64,000 nt of DNA. It comes from Halomonas salinarum. GTDB lineage: Bacteria; Pseudomonadota; Gammaproteobacteria; Pseudomonadales; Halomonadaceae. The DNA is taken from contig NZ_WWNB01000012.1 in the NCBI RefSeq assembly GCF_012062845.1, forward strand, positions 1 to 64,000. The letters are read 5' to 3'. The notes below the pieces were generated by a model. It was not told where the DNA came from. It ran no database searches and saw nothing but the letters and a program-made list of their open reading frames with translations. The position numbers and the translations under genes were made by a program. Numbering within the stretch: position 1 is the first letter of the stretch; each line of letters starts with the position of its first letter. Below are positions 20,616-27,830 of this stretch, piece by piece.

Positions 20616-21014
20616 TTACTGGGGATTGGCGATGTAGACACTTATGCCAACAGAACCGCTTACCGCATTGGCATTACCCGTGGTGATATTGAAAACCCCG
20701 ACTCCGCTGAAACTATTCATCGAGTTTGCTTCAATATTCACGTTGCCACTCACAACATCTCCACCGACATTGAACTGCGTGGTTTCGACCGACGTATCGA
20801 CGTTCTGAATACTCTGAACGTTAGTTAAATTAATACCTTCTCTACCGCGTGCTTCTTGCAGTTCCTCGACCTCAAGAGGGTTGTTGTTATCAAACCCCTG
20901 AGTTGCCACTCGTGAATCGGCATGACCGGGCTGACTTAATCCAGCGGCAATCATCATGCCTACACCGACGAAGAGGGTCCTGTACCGAGGCAAGCAAATA
21001 TTCATAGCACACAT
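20616..21014 (-). CDS. Small secreted protein, possible amyloid-type subunit
   Basis: 132-aa protein with a signal peptide (about residues 1-33, PGHADS cleavage region). An acidic LEVEELQEARGREG segment is followed by an Asn/Val/Ser-rich tail with strand-like periodicity: TSVETTQFNVGGDVVSGNVNI and VFNITTGNANAVSGSVG. The tail resembles the C-terminus of the glycine-rich neighbour (NVSTGIYNSQVAGTNVA). SD AAGGAG 9 nt before ATG 21014 decides the start, although the frame is open to 21071. A 10-bp hairpin separates it from the upstream gene. No family recognised; matrix subunit or nucleator is inferred. Confidence 0.65.
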   Translation of the reverse strand: MCAMNICLPRYRTLFVGVGMMIAAGLSQPGHADSRVATQGFDNNNPLEVEELQEARGREGINLTNVQSIQNVDTSVETTQFNVGGDVVSGNVNIEANSMNSFSGVGVFNITTGNANAVSGSVGISVYIANPQ

Positions 21015-21058
21015 GGCCTGGCACTCCTTCCATTGAGAACGCTCGTGATGAATAACAA

Positions 21059-21081
21059 GCTGGCGGGGCAACCCCGCCAGC
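21059..21081 (-). repeat. Intercistronic hairpin within the cargo operon
   Basis: GCTGGCGGGG and CCCCGCCAGC pair over 10 bp with a 3-nt loop, between the glycine-rich gene and the small secreted protein gene. The minus-strand tail (TTGTTATT) is only weakly T-rich, so it may act as a partial terminator or as a 3' stabiliser for the first cistron. Confidence 0.75.
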
Positions 21082-21140
21082 CCTTACAGTCACATCTCAG
21101 GATAAGATCACTGCGACATTACGTCGTTTGATCGCATCCG

Positions 21141-22385
21141 TTAGTTGCCGATGTTGACGTTGCTGTGAGCAGCCACATTGGTCCCAGCCACCTGGGAGTT
21201 GTAGATGCCAGTCGAGACGTTCATGTTGGCAATGCCGCCAAAGTTGCCGGCTGCCACACTGACATTGGCATTACCGGTGCTCAACACTGCAGCTCCGCCA
21301 GCTCCGCCAGCGCCACCAGCACCGCCAGCTCCGCTGGAAGCGGCTACAGCGCCACTGGTGGCACCGCCACCACCACCACCATTGCCAGCACCGCCGTTAC
21401 CGCTATCAGCCTCGGCATAATCGCCATTACCGCCTGCTCCACCGGTACCATTACCTTCACCGGTACCCGCTCCGGTTCCAGCACCACCGGTTGATGTTCC
21501 GGCAGTTGCGTCAGACGTGGCGTTCGCTTCAGAGTTGGCTTCGGCGAACTGGTCAACATCACCATCAGAGCCACCGCGACGACGACGTTCAAAGCCAAGG
21601 AGTTGCGGTGTTCCGCCATTGCCGTCAGCGGCTTCATTGTTATTGCCAGCCAGAGATCCGGCGGCACCAAGTGCGCCGGAACCGGCATCGGCATCACTGT
21701 CGCCACCTTCGCCATAGCCCACACCAAGGCCTACGCCAAGCCCAGCACCACCTTCGGCACCATCACCACCGATAGCCTTGGTTTCACCGGATTTACCACC
21801 GTCCCCGTAGCCGCCATTACCGGCCTTGGCCATGCCCATGGCCATGGCATTCCCGCTGTTGCCGCCATTGCCACCGTGCGAGCCAGCTCCGCCCGTGATA
21901 TTAATCTGGGCACCAGTGACATTGGAGCTCATCTCCTGCATGGAGATCACGCTGGTAGAAGTGTTGAAGGATTCGCTATAGGCCCAGGCATCCCCGCCAC
22001 GACCGGTCGAGCCGCCCGCAGCACCTGCACCAGAACCTGCACCAGCAGCGCCATTACCGTTGCCACCGGTACCGCCAGTACCGCCATAGCTGCCATCGTC
22101 GTCACCGCCGCCCCAGCCGCGACCCTTGCTCTGATAACCCTTGCCACTACCAGCTTCGACATCACCGCCGTTGGCATCACCGCCCCAGCCGGAGCCGCCA
22201 TAGCCTTCGCCATAGCCGTCACCGCCGTTGGCATTCCCGCTGTTGCCTCCGGTGGCAGTAGCGCCTGAGATGACCGCCTGAGTGGTTTCTCCCTTGGCGA
22301 CACCGACGCTCGGGTTGGCATGTGCAGCTGAAATTGCCATTACCAGGGCCAGCATTGAGGTACCCGCAATTACATAATTTTTCAT
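21141..22385 (-). CDS. Glycine-rich secreted structural protein (matrix locus)
   Basis: 414-aa protein with a signal peptide (MKNYVIAGTSMLALVMAISAAHA). About 330 residues are dominated by Gly, Ala, Asn and Asp (runs such as GGAGGAGGAGGAA). Two islands interrupt the low complexity: AYSESFNTSTSVISMQEM about 136-153, and FERRRRGG at 265-272. The last 50 residues (LSTGNANVSVAAGNFGG then NVSTGIYNSQ) are not Gly-rich and look like an amyloid-type repeat. SD GGAG before ATG 22385. It is first in the operon, directly behind the sigma54 promoter. Main fibre or matrix component is inferred; no homologue recognised. Confidence 0.7.
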   Translation of the reverse strand: MKNYVIAGTSMLALVMAISAAHANPSVGVAKGETTQAVISGATATGGNSGNANGGDGYGEGYGGSGWGGDANGGDVEAGSGKGYQSKGRGWGGGDDDGSYGGTGGTGGNGNGAAGAGSGAGAAGGSTGRGGDAWAYSESFNTSTSVISMQEMSSNVTGAQINITGGAGSHGGNGGNSGNAMAMGMAKAGNGGYGDGGKSGETKAIGGDGAEGGAGLGVGLGVGYGEGGDSDADAGSGALGAAGSLAGNNNEAADGNGGTPQLLGFERRRRGGSDGDVDQFAEANSEANATSDATAGTSTGGAGTGAGTGEGNGTGGAGGNGDYAEADSGNGGAGNGGGGGGATSGAVAASSGAGGAGGAGGAGGAAVLSTGNANVSVAAGNFGGIANMNVSTGIYNSQVAGTNVAAHSNVNIGN

Positions 22386-22500
22386 GACCGTTTCTCCAGT
22401 CTGGATATGATCCCTTGTCATTCCCTGCGAAACGTGACTCGTCAGTGAACCGGTTGCGGTTGATAGCTGGCGTCATCCATTCGCAGTCGAGATTTACAAC

Positions 22501-22515
22501 GCACAATGCGTGCCA
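22501..22515 (-). promoter_or_regulatory. Sigma54 (-24/-12) promoter of the cargo operon
   Basis: Read leftward, TGGCACGCATTGTGC gives GG and GC doublets with exactly the 10-bp separation required by sigma54 and only one departure from TGGCACG-N4-TTGC. Predicted start about 22489, leaving a leader of about 100 nt before the glycine-rich gene. The activator encoded at 16394 has an intact GAFTGA loop. Direct repeats TGTAAG at 22533 and 22543 lie just upstream. Confidence 0.75.
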
Positions 22516-22635
22516 GGTTCTGTGAAACTTTTTGTAAGCCACTGTAAGTATCAGGAAATAAAAAACGGGGCGGCGGGAGGAGGGCCAGAGACTGGTCGAT
22601 GCTTGAAGAGGTAGGCGGCCATGGCGATGAAAAGC

Positions 22636-22651
22636 GTTACATTTATGTAAC
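22636..22651. promoter_or_regulatory. Palindrome upstream of the sigma54 promoter, candidate activator site
   Basis: GTTACATTTATGTAAC is a perfect 7-bp inverted repeat with a TT centre, about 140 bp upstream of the -12 element. That is the usual distance for enhancer-binding proteins. The half-site ATGTAAC recurs at 15551-15557 before the CsgD-like gene. Which regulator binds is not known. Confidence 0.5.
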
Positions 22652-22740
22652 TCGATTAATGGCCTAATAGGGTTGGGAAATTTTTTCTTCTCATAATTCA
22701 GATAATTAGCCTTTCAAGGCCGATGATGCATCAGCGATAC

Positions 22741-22781
22741 AAAAAACGGCCACCTGACATTCAAGGAACGCCAGGTGGCCG
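22741..22781 (-). terminator. Terminator after the APH/AAA kinase gene
   Basis: On the minus strand CGGCCACCTG and CAGGTGGCCG form a 10-bp stem with a 15-nt loop, followed by TTTTTTG. It closes the long leftward operon that begins near hemJ. It also insulates the matrix locus from read-through. Confidence 0.88.
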
Positions 22782-22870
22782 AAGAGAAGTTAAAAAATCA
22801 CAGCATTTCAATATATTGCAGAACACTGTAAGCCCGATGTACAGGCATACGGTAACTGACGAGGCAAGGG

Positions 22871-24439
22871 TCAGGCTTGATTCATGTGCTGCTGGATCAA
22901 CTCAACCAGAGTCTCAGTAGCATCCGTTGCCGTTGTATCCAGATGAACCAAGTGTCGTCGCTCTTCATCGCTGAAGGGCTCGAAGTGTTCTAGCTGTCGT
23001 TCGAGTACGGAAAGGCTCGCCTCGGAGGGGTCGCCCCCCAGACGCGCCCGCTTCTCGATACGCGCCCGCAGAGTGGCTTCATCGGCCTCGAAGCTGATGG
23101 TCATCACCGCTAGGCCTCGGGCCTCGGCCTGGTCAGCCAGCAAGTCGCGTTGCGACCTCTTAAGACAGGTCGCATCGATACACACCGAAAGACCTGCCTC
23201 GAAAAGCAGGCCACTGAGTTGTGCCAGATGATGGTAGGTACGCTCGGTCGCCTCCGGGGTATAGATATCCACACCCTGCTGGTGACTATCCGCCTGTGGA
23301 GCGAATCCATATAGACGCTTACGCTCCACATCAGAACGCAACCGCACGCCGCCAAGGCGTCTGACCACTTCCCCGGTGAAACGGCTCTTGCCACTGCCCG
23401 ATACGCCAACGCCAATCAGCAGATAGGGGAAGCGGAACTCGCTGTAGCCTTCCGCCAATGCCAGATAGCGTTGATACTCGGACCAGATAGACGCGCGTTC
23501 GTCAGCCGGTAGCGTGGGCTCGGCGTAACGCAGCATCGCGACCTTGGCACGTACCAGGGCACGATAGATCTTGTAGTAGTCGAGCACCCCTACCAGGGCG
23601 TAGTCACCCGAAAGCTCCAGGTAACGGTTCAGCGCATGACGCGCTAGCATCAGCTCACCGCGAGCCTCGAGATCCATCAGCAGGAAGGCCAGATCACAGC
23701 CGACATCGTTCCAGCGCAGGGCATCATTGAACTCGATGCCATCGAACAACAGCGCTCGGCCCTGATGACGCACGGCGTTACCCAAGTGGATATCGCCGTG
23801 GGTCTCGCGAACGAAACCCTCGCGATGGCGCTCGGCAAACACCGGCATCAGCCGGGCTTCCATCTCATTGACCCGTTCCCTGAGGGTATCCAGGCGTTGG
23901 CGATCTTGCGGATTGGGCAGACGATCGCCGATCAATGAGAACTCTCTGGCCACGATCTCTCGCGTCGAGTCGGCACTGCCATGTTCGCTCGACGTCTCGA
24001 TTCGCTGCGCCTGCTCGTGAAAATCCACCAGCTGGTCGATCAGGTCATCGAGCAGTTCCATCGATAACTCGCCATCCTGCTGCAAGATGCTGAACAGATG
24101 GCGATGGCTGAACTGGCGCATCTTCACCGCATACTCGAAAGGCGCGCCTTCACCGTTGAGCTTCGGCGCCTCCGGTGAGCCTGAGATGGGCACCACATCC
24201 AGGTACAGGCTCGGTGCCAGGCGCTGGTTGAGACGTACTTCCTGCTCGCACAAGGTGTGACGTTTCTCGAGGCTCGAAAAATCCAGAAAGCTGCCGAGAT
24301 CGACCGGCTTCTTGATCTTGTAGGCGTAGTCGCCGGTCAACAGGATCCATGAAATGTGTGTTTCATGGACCTCGATCTTATCCACTGGATGATCAAAGCA
24401 GGCCGGATGGCTAAGCGCCTGAATAAGGACATCGCTCAC
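22871..24439 (-). CDS. Two-domain phosphotransferase / P-loop kinase (APH-AAA fusion)
   Basis: 522-aa protein joining two enzymes. The N-terminal part resembles aminoglycoside/choline phosphotransferases (COG2187), with catalytic loop HGDIHLGN and metal motif LFDGIEFND. The C-terminal part is a small P-loop kinase (COG0645) with Walker A GVGVSGSGKSR (about 342-352) and later arginine-rich lid residues. Such fusions are common in gammaproteobacteria, and their substrate is unknown; there is no reason to call it antibiotic resistance. It starts 16 bp after hemL and is last in that operon. A strong terminator follows at 22741-22781. Confidence 0.85.
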   Translation of the reverse strand: MSDVLIQALSHPACFDHPVDKIEVHETHISWILLTGDYAYKIKKPVDLGSFLDFSSLEKRHTLCEQEVRLNQRLAPSLYLDVVPISGSPEAPKLNGEGAPFEYAVKMRQFSHRHLFSILQQDGELSMELLDDLIDQLVDFHEQAQRIETSSEHGSADSTREIVAREFSLIGDRLPNPQDRQRLDTLRERVNEMEARLMPVFAERHREGFVRETHGDIHLGNAVRHQGRALLFDGIEFNDALRWNDVGCDLAFLLMDLEARGELMLARHALNRYLELSGDYALVGVLDYYKIYRALVRAKVAMLRYAEPTLPADERASIWSEYQRYLALAEGYSEFRFPYLLIGVGVSGSGKSRFTGEVVRRLGGVRLRSDVERKRLYGFAPQADSHQQGVDIYTPEATERTYHHLAQLSGLLFEAGLSVCIDATCLKRSQRDLLADQAEARGLAVMTISFEADEATLRARIEKRARLGGDPSEASLSVLERQLEHFEPFSDEERRHLVHLDTTATDATETLVELIQQHMNQA

Positions 24440-24455
24440 GGTGATGCCTCCTTGG

Positions 24456-25745
24456 TTAGGCCTTGTTCATGGCAGCAAAAGCCCGCTCGGCACCGTCCAG
24501 GGTCGCCTGGATATCTTCCGGGGTATGAGCATTGGACATGAAACCGGCCTCATAGGCCGAAGGCGCCAGATAAACGCCCTCATCGAGCATCAGCGAGAAG
24601 AAGCGACGAAACGCATCGGCATCACAGGCCGTGGCCTGAGCGAAGTTGTCGACCTGCGATTGGGCGGTGAAGAAGAGCCCGAACATGCCACCGGCCCGCT
24701 GAGTGATCATATCGATGCCGGCGGCCTCGGCCCGCGCCTTGAGACCATCGCATAGCGTCTCGACACGCTGGGTCAGGGCCTCATGGAAGCCGGGTTCCTG
24801 AATCTTGGTCAAAAGGGCAATACCGGCGGCCATGGCCAGCGGATTGCCGGCCAGTGTGCCAGCCTGATAGACCGGGCCCAGTGGCGATATCTGCTCCATC
24901 ACCTCACACCTGCCGCCAAAGGCCCCGACCGGCATGCCACCGCCGACGATCTTGCCAAGGCAGGTCAGGTCCGGCGTCACCCCGAAGTGTGCCTGGGCCC
25001 CGCCCTTGGCAACACGAAAGCCCGTCATCACCTCATCGAAGACCAATAGACTTGAATGGCGATCACAGACCTCACGCAGCGTCTCGAGGAAGCCTTCTCG
25101 TGGCGGAATGCAGTTCATGTTGCCGGCCACCGGCTCGACGATAATGCAGGCCACCTGATCACCGATCTCCTCGAAGCAGGCTTCCACTGCGTCGAGGTCA
25201 TTGAAGGGCAGGGTCACCGTATGTTCGGCAAGCGAGGCCGGCACGCCCGGCGAACTCGGCTCGCCATGGGTCAGGGCCCCGGAACCAGCCTTGACCAGCA
25301 AGGAGTCGGAATGGCCGTGGTAGTTGCCCTCGAACTTCACGATCTTGTCGCGCCCCGTATAGCCTCGCGCCAGGCGGATCGCCGACATGGTGGCCTCGGT
25401 GCCCGAGTTGGTCATGCGTACCATCTCGATGGACGGCATGATCTCGCAGATAAGCTCGGCCATGCGGGTTTCGATGGCGGTCGGGGTACCGAAGGACAGT
25501 CCCATATCGAGACGCTCGCGCACTGCACCCAGCACGTCCGGGTCGGCGTGGCCAGTGATCATTGGTCCCCAGGACCCCACGTAGTCGATATAGGCTTTGC
25601 CCTCGACATCATGCAGGTAGGCGCCCTGGGCACGCTCGATGAACACCGGCGGACGATCCATGCCCTTGAAGGCACGAACCGGCGAATTGACGCCGCCCGG
25701 GATATGGCGACAGGCCTGTGCGAAGAGCTCTACTGAGGTGGTCAT
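24456..25745 (-). CDS. hemL: Glutamate-1-semialdehyde 2,1-aminomutase
   Basis: PLP enzyme that converts glutamate-1-semialdehyde to 5-aminolevulinate, the first dedicated tetrapyrrole precursor in the C5 pathway. The 429-aa product has SRAF-type start residues ([15 protein letters not shown]), substrate/PLP motifs [15 protein letters not shown], and the PLP lysine in [17 protein letters not shown]. The length is standard. It lies behind thiE after an 86-bp gap containing two perfect DnaA boxes. Together with hemJ in the same leftward group it points to haem supply. Confidence 0.97.
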   Translation of the reverse strand: MTTSVELFAQACRHIPGGVNSPVRAFKGMDRPPVFIERAQGAYLHDVEGKAYIDYVGSWGPMITGHADPDVLGAVRERLDMGLSFGTPTAIETRMAELICEIMPSIEMVRMTNSGTEATMSAIRLARGYTGRDKIVKFEGNYHGHSDSLLVKAGSGALTHGEPSSPGVPASLAEHTVTLPFNDLDAVEACFEEIGDQVACIIVEPVAGNMNCIPPREGFLETLREVCDRHSSLLVFDEVMTGFRVAKGGAQAHFGVTPDLTCLGKIVGGGMPVGAFGGRCEVMEQISPLGPVYQAGTLAGNPLAMAAGIALLTKIQEPGFHEALTQRVETLCDGLKARAEAAGIDMITQRAGGMFGLFFTAQSQVDNFAQATACDADAFRRFFSLMLDEGVYLAPSAYEAGFMSNAHTPEDIQATLDGAERAFAAMNKA

Positions 25746-25831
25746 GAAAGCCTCTCGGGTCTGATAGTGCGAAGTTGTGGATAAATCTCTGAATAATGCG
25801 GATAACTCTCGGTGAGCACCCTGTGGATAAG

Positions 25832-26494
25832 CTATGGATGATGCGCTGCCATGCTCAAACGTCGGTTAAGCTCAATGACGCGCGCCTCGGGATCCTGCAC
25901 CGCAAATACCGCCTCGACGGCGGCGGCAAGCTCCGCGCCAGCCTCACGCACTGTGGTGATGTTATCCACCGTAATGCCGCCGATCGCGCCCCGCGGCAAG
26001 CCAAAACGTCCGGCCTGCTCAAGCAGTGACAGTGGAGCCGGCGGCGCGGAGGGTTTGGTACGCGAGGCAAAGAAACGGCCGAAGGCCAGGTAGGATGCCC
26101 CTTCGGCCGCCGCCTTTTCGGCAAGCTCCAGCCGGTCATGGCAGGTAACGCCGATGATGGCGGTGGGCCCCAGCTGGTAGCGAGCATCGTTCACAAGACC
26201 ATCCTGCTGACCAAGATGCACCCCGACTCTCCAGTGGCCGGCCCGGCGCAGGCGTGCGGCCAGCGCCACGTCATCGTTGATGATCAAAGGTACCTCATAC
26301 GCCGAGCAGCGCGCGGCGAGTTCGTTTGCCTGACGCCAACGCTTGTCAGCGTCGTCGGACTTGTCGCGGTACTGCAGCAACGCCAGACCACCGCGTAACG
26401 CCGCCTCGCAGGCGCTCAGCAGGCGCTCATCATCGGGCAATAGGGTCTCATCGGTGATGGCGTAGACACCGCGTGTCCAGGCAGGCTCGAACAT
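25832..26494 (-). CDS. thiE: Thiamine-phosphate synthase
   Basis: Joins HMP-PP and thiazole phosphate to thiamine monophosphate. The 220-aa product shows [13 protein letters not shown] at the N-terminus, LLQYRDKS (phosphate/HMP site), [21 protein letters not shown] and GGITVDNI, all typical of ThiE. I placed the start at ATG 26494, two bases after the thiD stop; the frame is open 13 codons further, inside thiD. No TPP riboswitch is visible near this gene. It is co-transcribed with thiD and hemJ. Confidence 0.93.
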   Translation of the reverse strand: MFEPAWTRGVYAITDETLLPDDERLLSACEAALRGGLALLQYRDKSDDADKRWRQANELAARCSAYEVPLIINDDVALAARLRRAGHWRVGVHLGQQDGLVNDARYQLGPTAIIGVTCHDRLELAEKAAAEGASYLAFGRFFASRTKPSAPPAPLSLLEQAGRFGLPRGAIGGITVDNITTVREAGAELAAAVEAVFAVQDPEARVIELNRRLSMAAHHP

Positions 26495-26496
26495 CG

Positions 26497-27345
26497 TCAC
26501 TCCGAAGTATGCGCAGTGCTCGGATGGCGCCAAAGGCGGCGTGGCAAGGCCTGACCATCGGATGGGCGCCAGCCGTGGCGTAATGTCTGCCAGGTATATT
26601 CCTGGGCCATCTCACAGGCCTGAATCAGGCTTTCGCCTGCAGCCAGATAGGCGGCCAGTGAGGCCGCCAGCGTACAGCCCGACCCATGAAAACTGCCGGC
26701 CAGGCGAGGCCACCACCATTGGCGGCCATTGTCCGGCGTATGCAGGGTGTGGACAACCTTGTCCGCAGCGCTGCCCGTCGCCGGCGAATCAGTGCCGGTG
26801 ACTAGGACCGACTGGCATCCCTCCGCCATCAGCGCAATGGCGCGATCGGTATCATTGTCCCAGCCCGGGTCGGTGAGTTTTGCCAGTTCCGCCCGGTTTG
26901 GCGTCAGGATATCCACCAGTGGCAGAAGCCGCTCATGGAAGGCATCGATCAGCTCGGCCGAGCTCAGATCGTACCCACCTCCGGCGCGAAGCACCGGATC
27001 GACGACCACCGGGACGCCGGGATAGCGGCGCACGATATCAACCACCGCATCGAGACTTTCAAGGTCTGCCACCAGCCCAACCTTGATCGCCGAGACCGTG
27101 AACTCACCCAGCGCCGCGGCCATGGCGCGCATGTCATCACCGCGACAGGGCATGACAGTGATGACATCACGGCTATTCTGCACGGTCAGGGCGGTGGGGA
27201 TGGTCAGCGGCCAAGCACCACAAGCGGCAATGGCCTCGACATCAGCGGTCAGCCCAGCGCCGCCGCTCGGATCGTGGCCTGCCAGCACCAGCACCACCGG
27301 CAGTTGGCGAATGTCATGCATTCCATACTTGTCGGCATCTGGCAT
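26497..27345 (-). CDS. thiD: Hydroxymethylpyrimidine/phosphomethylpyrimidine kinase
   Basis: Phosphorylates HMP and HMP-P to HMP-PP for thiamine synthesis. The 282-aa product contains LVLAGHDPSGGAGLTADVEAI, VVVDPVLRAGGG, LTPNRAELAKL and the ribokinase-family anion hole GSFHGSGCTLAASLAAYLA. Its ATG overlaps the hemJ stop by one base (TGATG), so translation is probably coupled. It forms thiamine-synthesis partners with thiE directly downstream. Confidence 0.95.
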   Translation of the reverse strand: MPDADKYGMHDIRQLPVVLVLAGHDPSGGAGLTADVEAIAACGAWPLTIPTALTVQNSRDVITVMPCRGDDMRAMAAALGEFTVSAIKVGLVADLESLDAVVDIVRRYPGVPVVVDPVLRAGGGYDLSSAELIDAFHERLLPLVDILTPNRAELAKLTDPGWDNDTDRAIALMAEGCQSVLVTGTDSPATGSAADKVVHTLHTPDNGRQWWWPRLAGSFHGSGCTLAASLAAYLAAGESLIQACEMAQEYTWQTLRHGWRPSDGQALPRRLWRHPSTAHTSE

Positions 27346-27776
27346 CAGAACGGCTTGACCACCGCCAGGATGACGACCAGCACCAGCACAACGACCGGCG
27401 CCTCATTGAACCAGCGGAAGAACACGTGCGATTTCTGACAGGTGCCGGCGGCCAATTTCTTCATGTAGGCCAGGCATACGTGGTGATAGCCGATCAGCAA
27501 CACCACCAGTGTCAGCTTGGCATGCATCCAGCCCTGACTCATCAGCCCCGGCACCAGGGCCAGCATACCTGCGCCAAGCACGATCACCGCGATCATCGAC
27601 GGCATCATGATGCCGCGATACAACTTGCGCTCCATGGTCGTGAAGTAGCTGATGGCCTGATCATCACCGGCATCACGCGCCGTGGCGTGATAGACGAACA
27701 GCCGCGGCAGGTAGAAAAGCGCGGCAAACCAGGTCACCACGGCGATCAGGTGAAAGGCCTGAATCCATAAATACAT
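27345..27776 (-). CDS. hemJ: Protoporphyrinogen IX oxidase HemJ
   Basis: Membrane protein (formerly UPF0093) that oxidises protoporphyrinogen IX to protoporphyrin IX. The 143-aa product is predicted to span the membrane four times and has an early His (AFHLIAVVTWFAALFYLPRLFVYH) and a Lys/His-rich segment (HAKLTLVVLLIGYHH). I chose ATG 27776 because GAGGAG lies 5 nt before it; a GTG two codons earlier overlaps that SD. The stop overlaps thiD. It puts a haem enzyme at the head of a haem/thiamine group. Confidence 0.92.
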   Translation of the reverse strand: MYLWIQAFHLIAVVTWFAALFYLPRLFVYHATARDAGDDQAISYFTTMERKLYRGIMMPSMIAVIVLGAGMLALVPGLMSQGWMHAKLTLVVLLIGYHHVCLAYMKKLAAGTCQKSHVFFRWFNEAPVVVLVLVVILAVVKPF

Positions 27777-27830
27777 AATCACTCCTCAAGAGTCGTTCCC
27801 TGCGACAGCGGCCCGGCAGAGCTCGCTCGC

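Noticed and set aside
21165-22268. Long plus-strand frames opposite the glycine-rich gene
   Set aside because: They are compositional shadows of the Gly/Ala repeats, without SD or signal peptide logic.
25746-27830. TPP riboswitch for the thi genes
   Set aside because: No THI-box pattern is visible upstream of hemJ, thiD or thiE.
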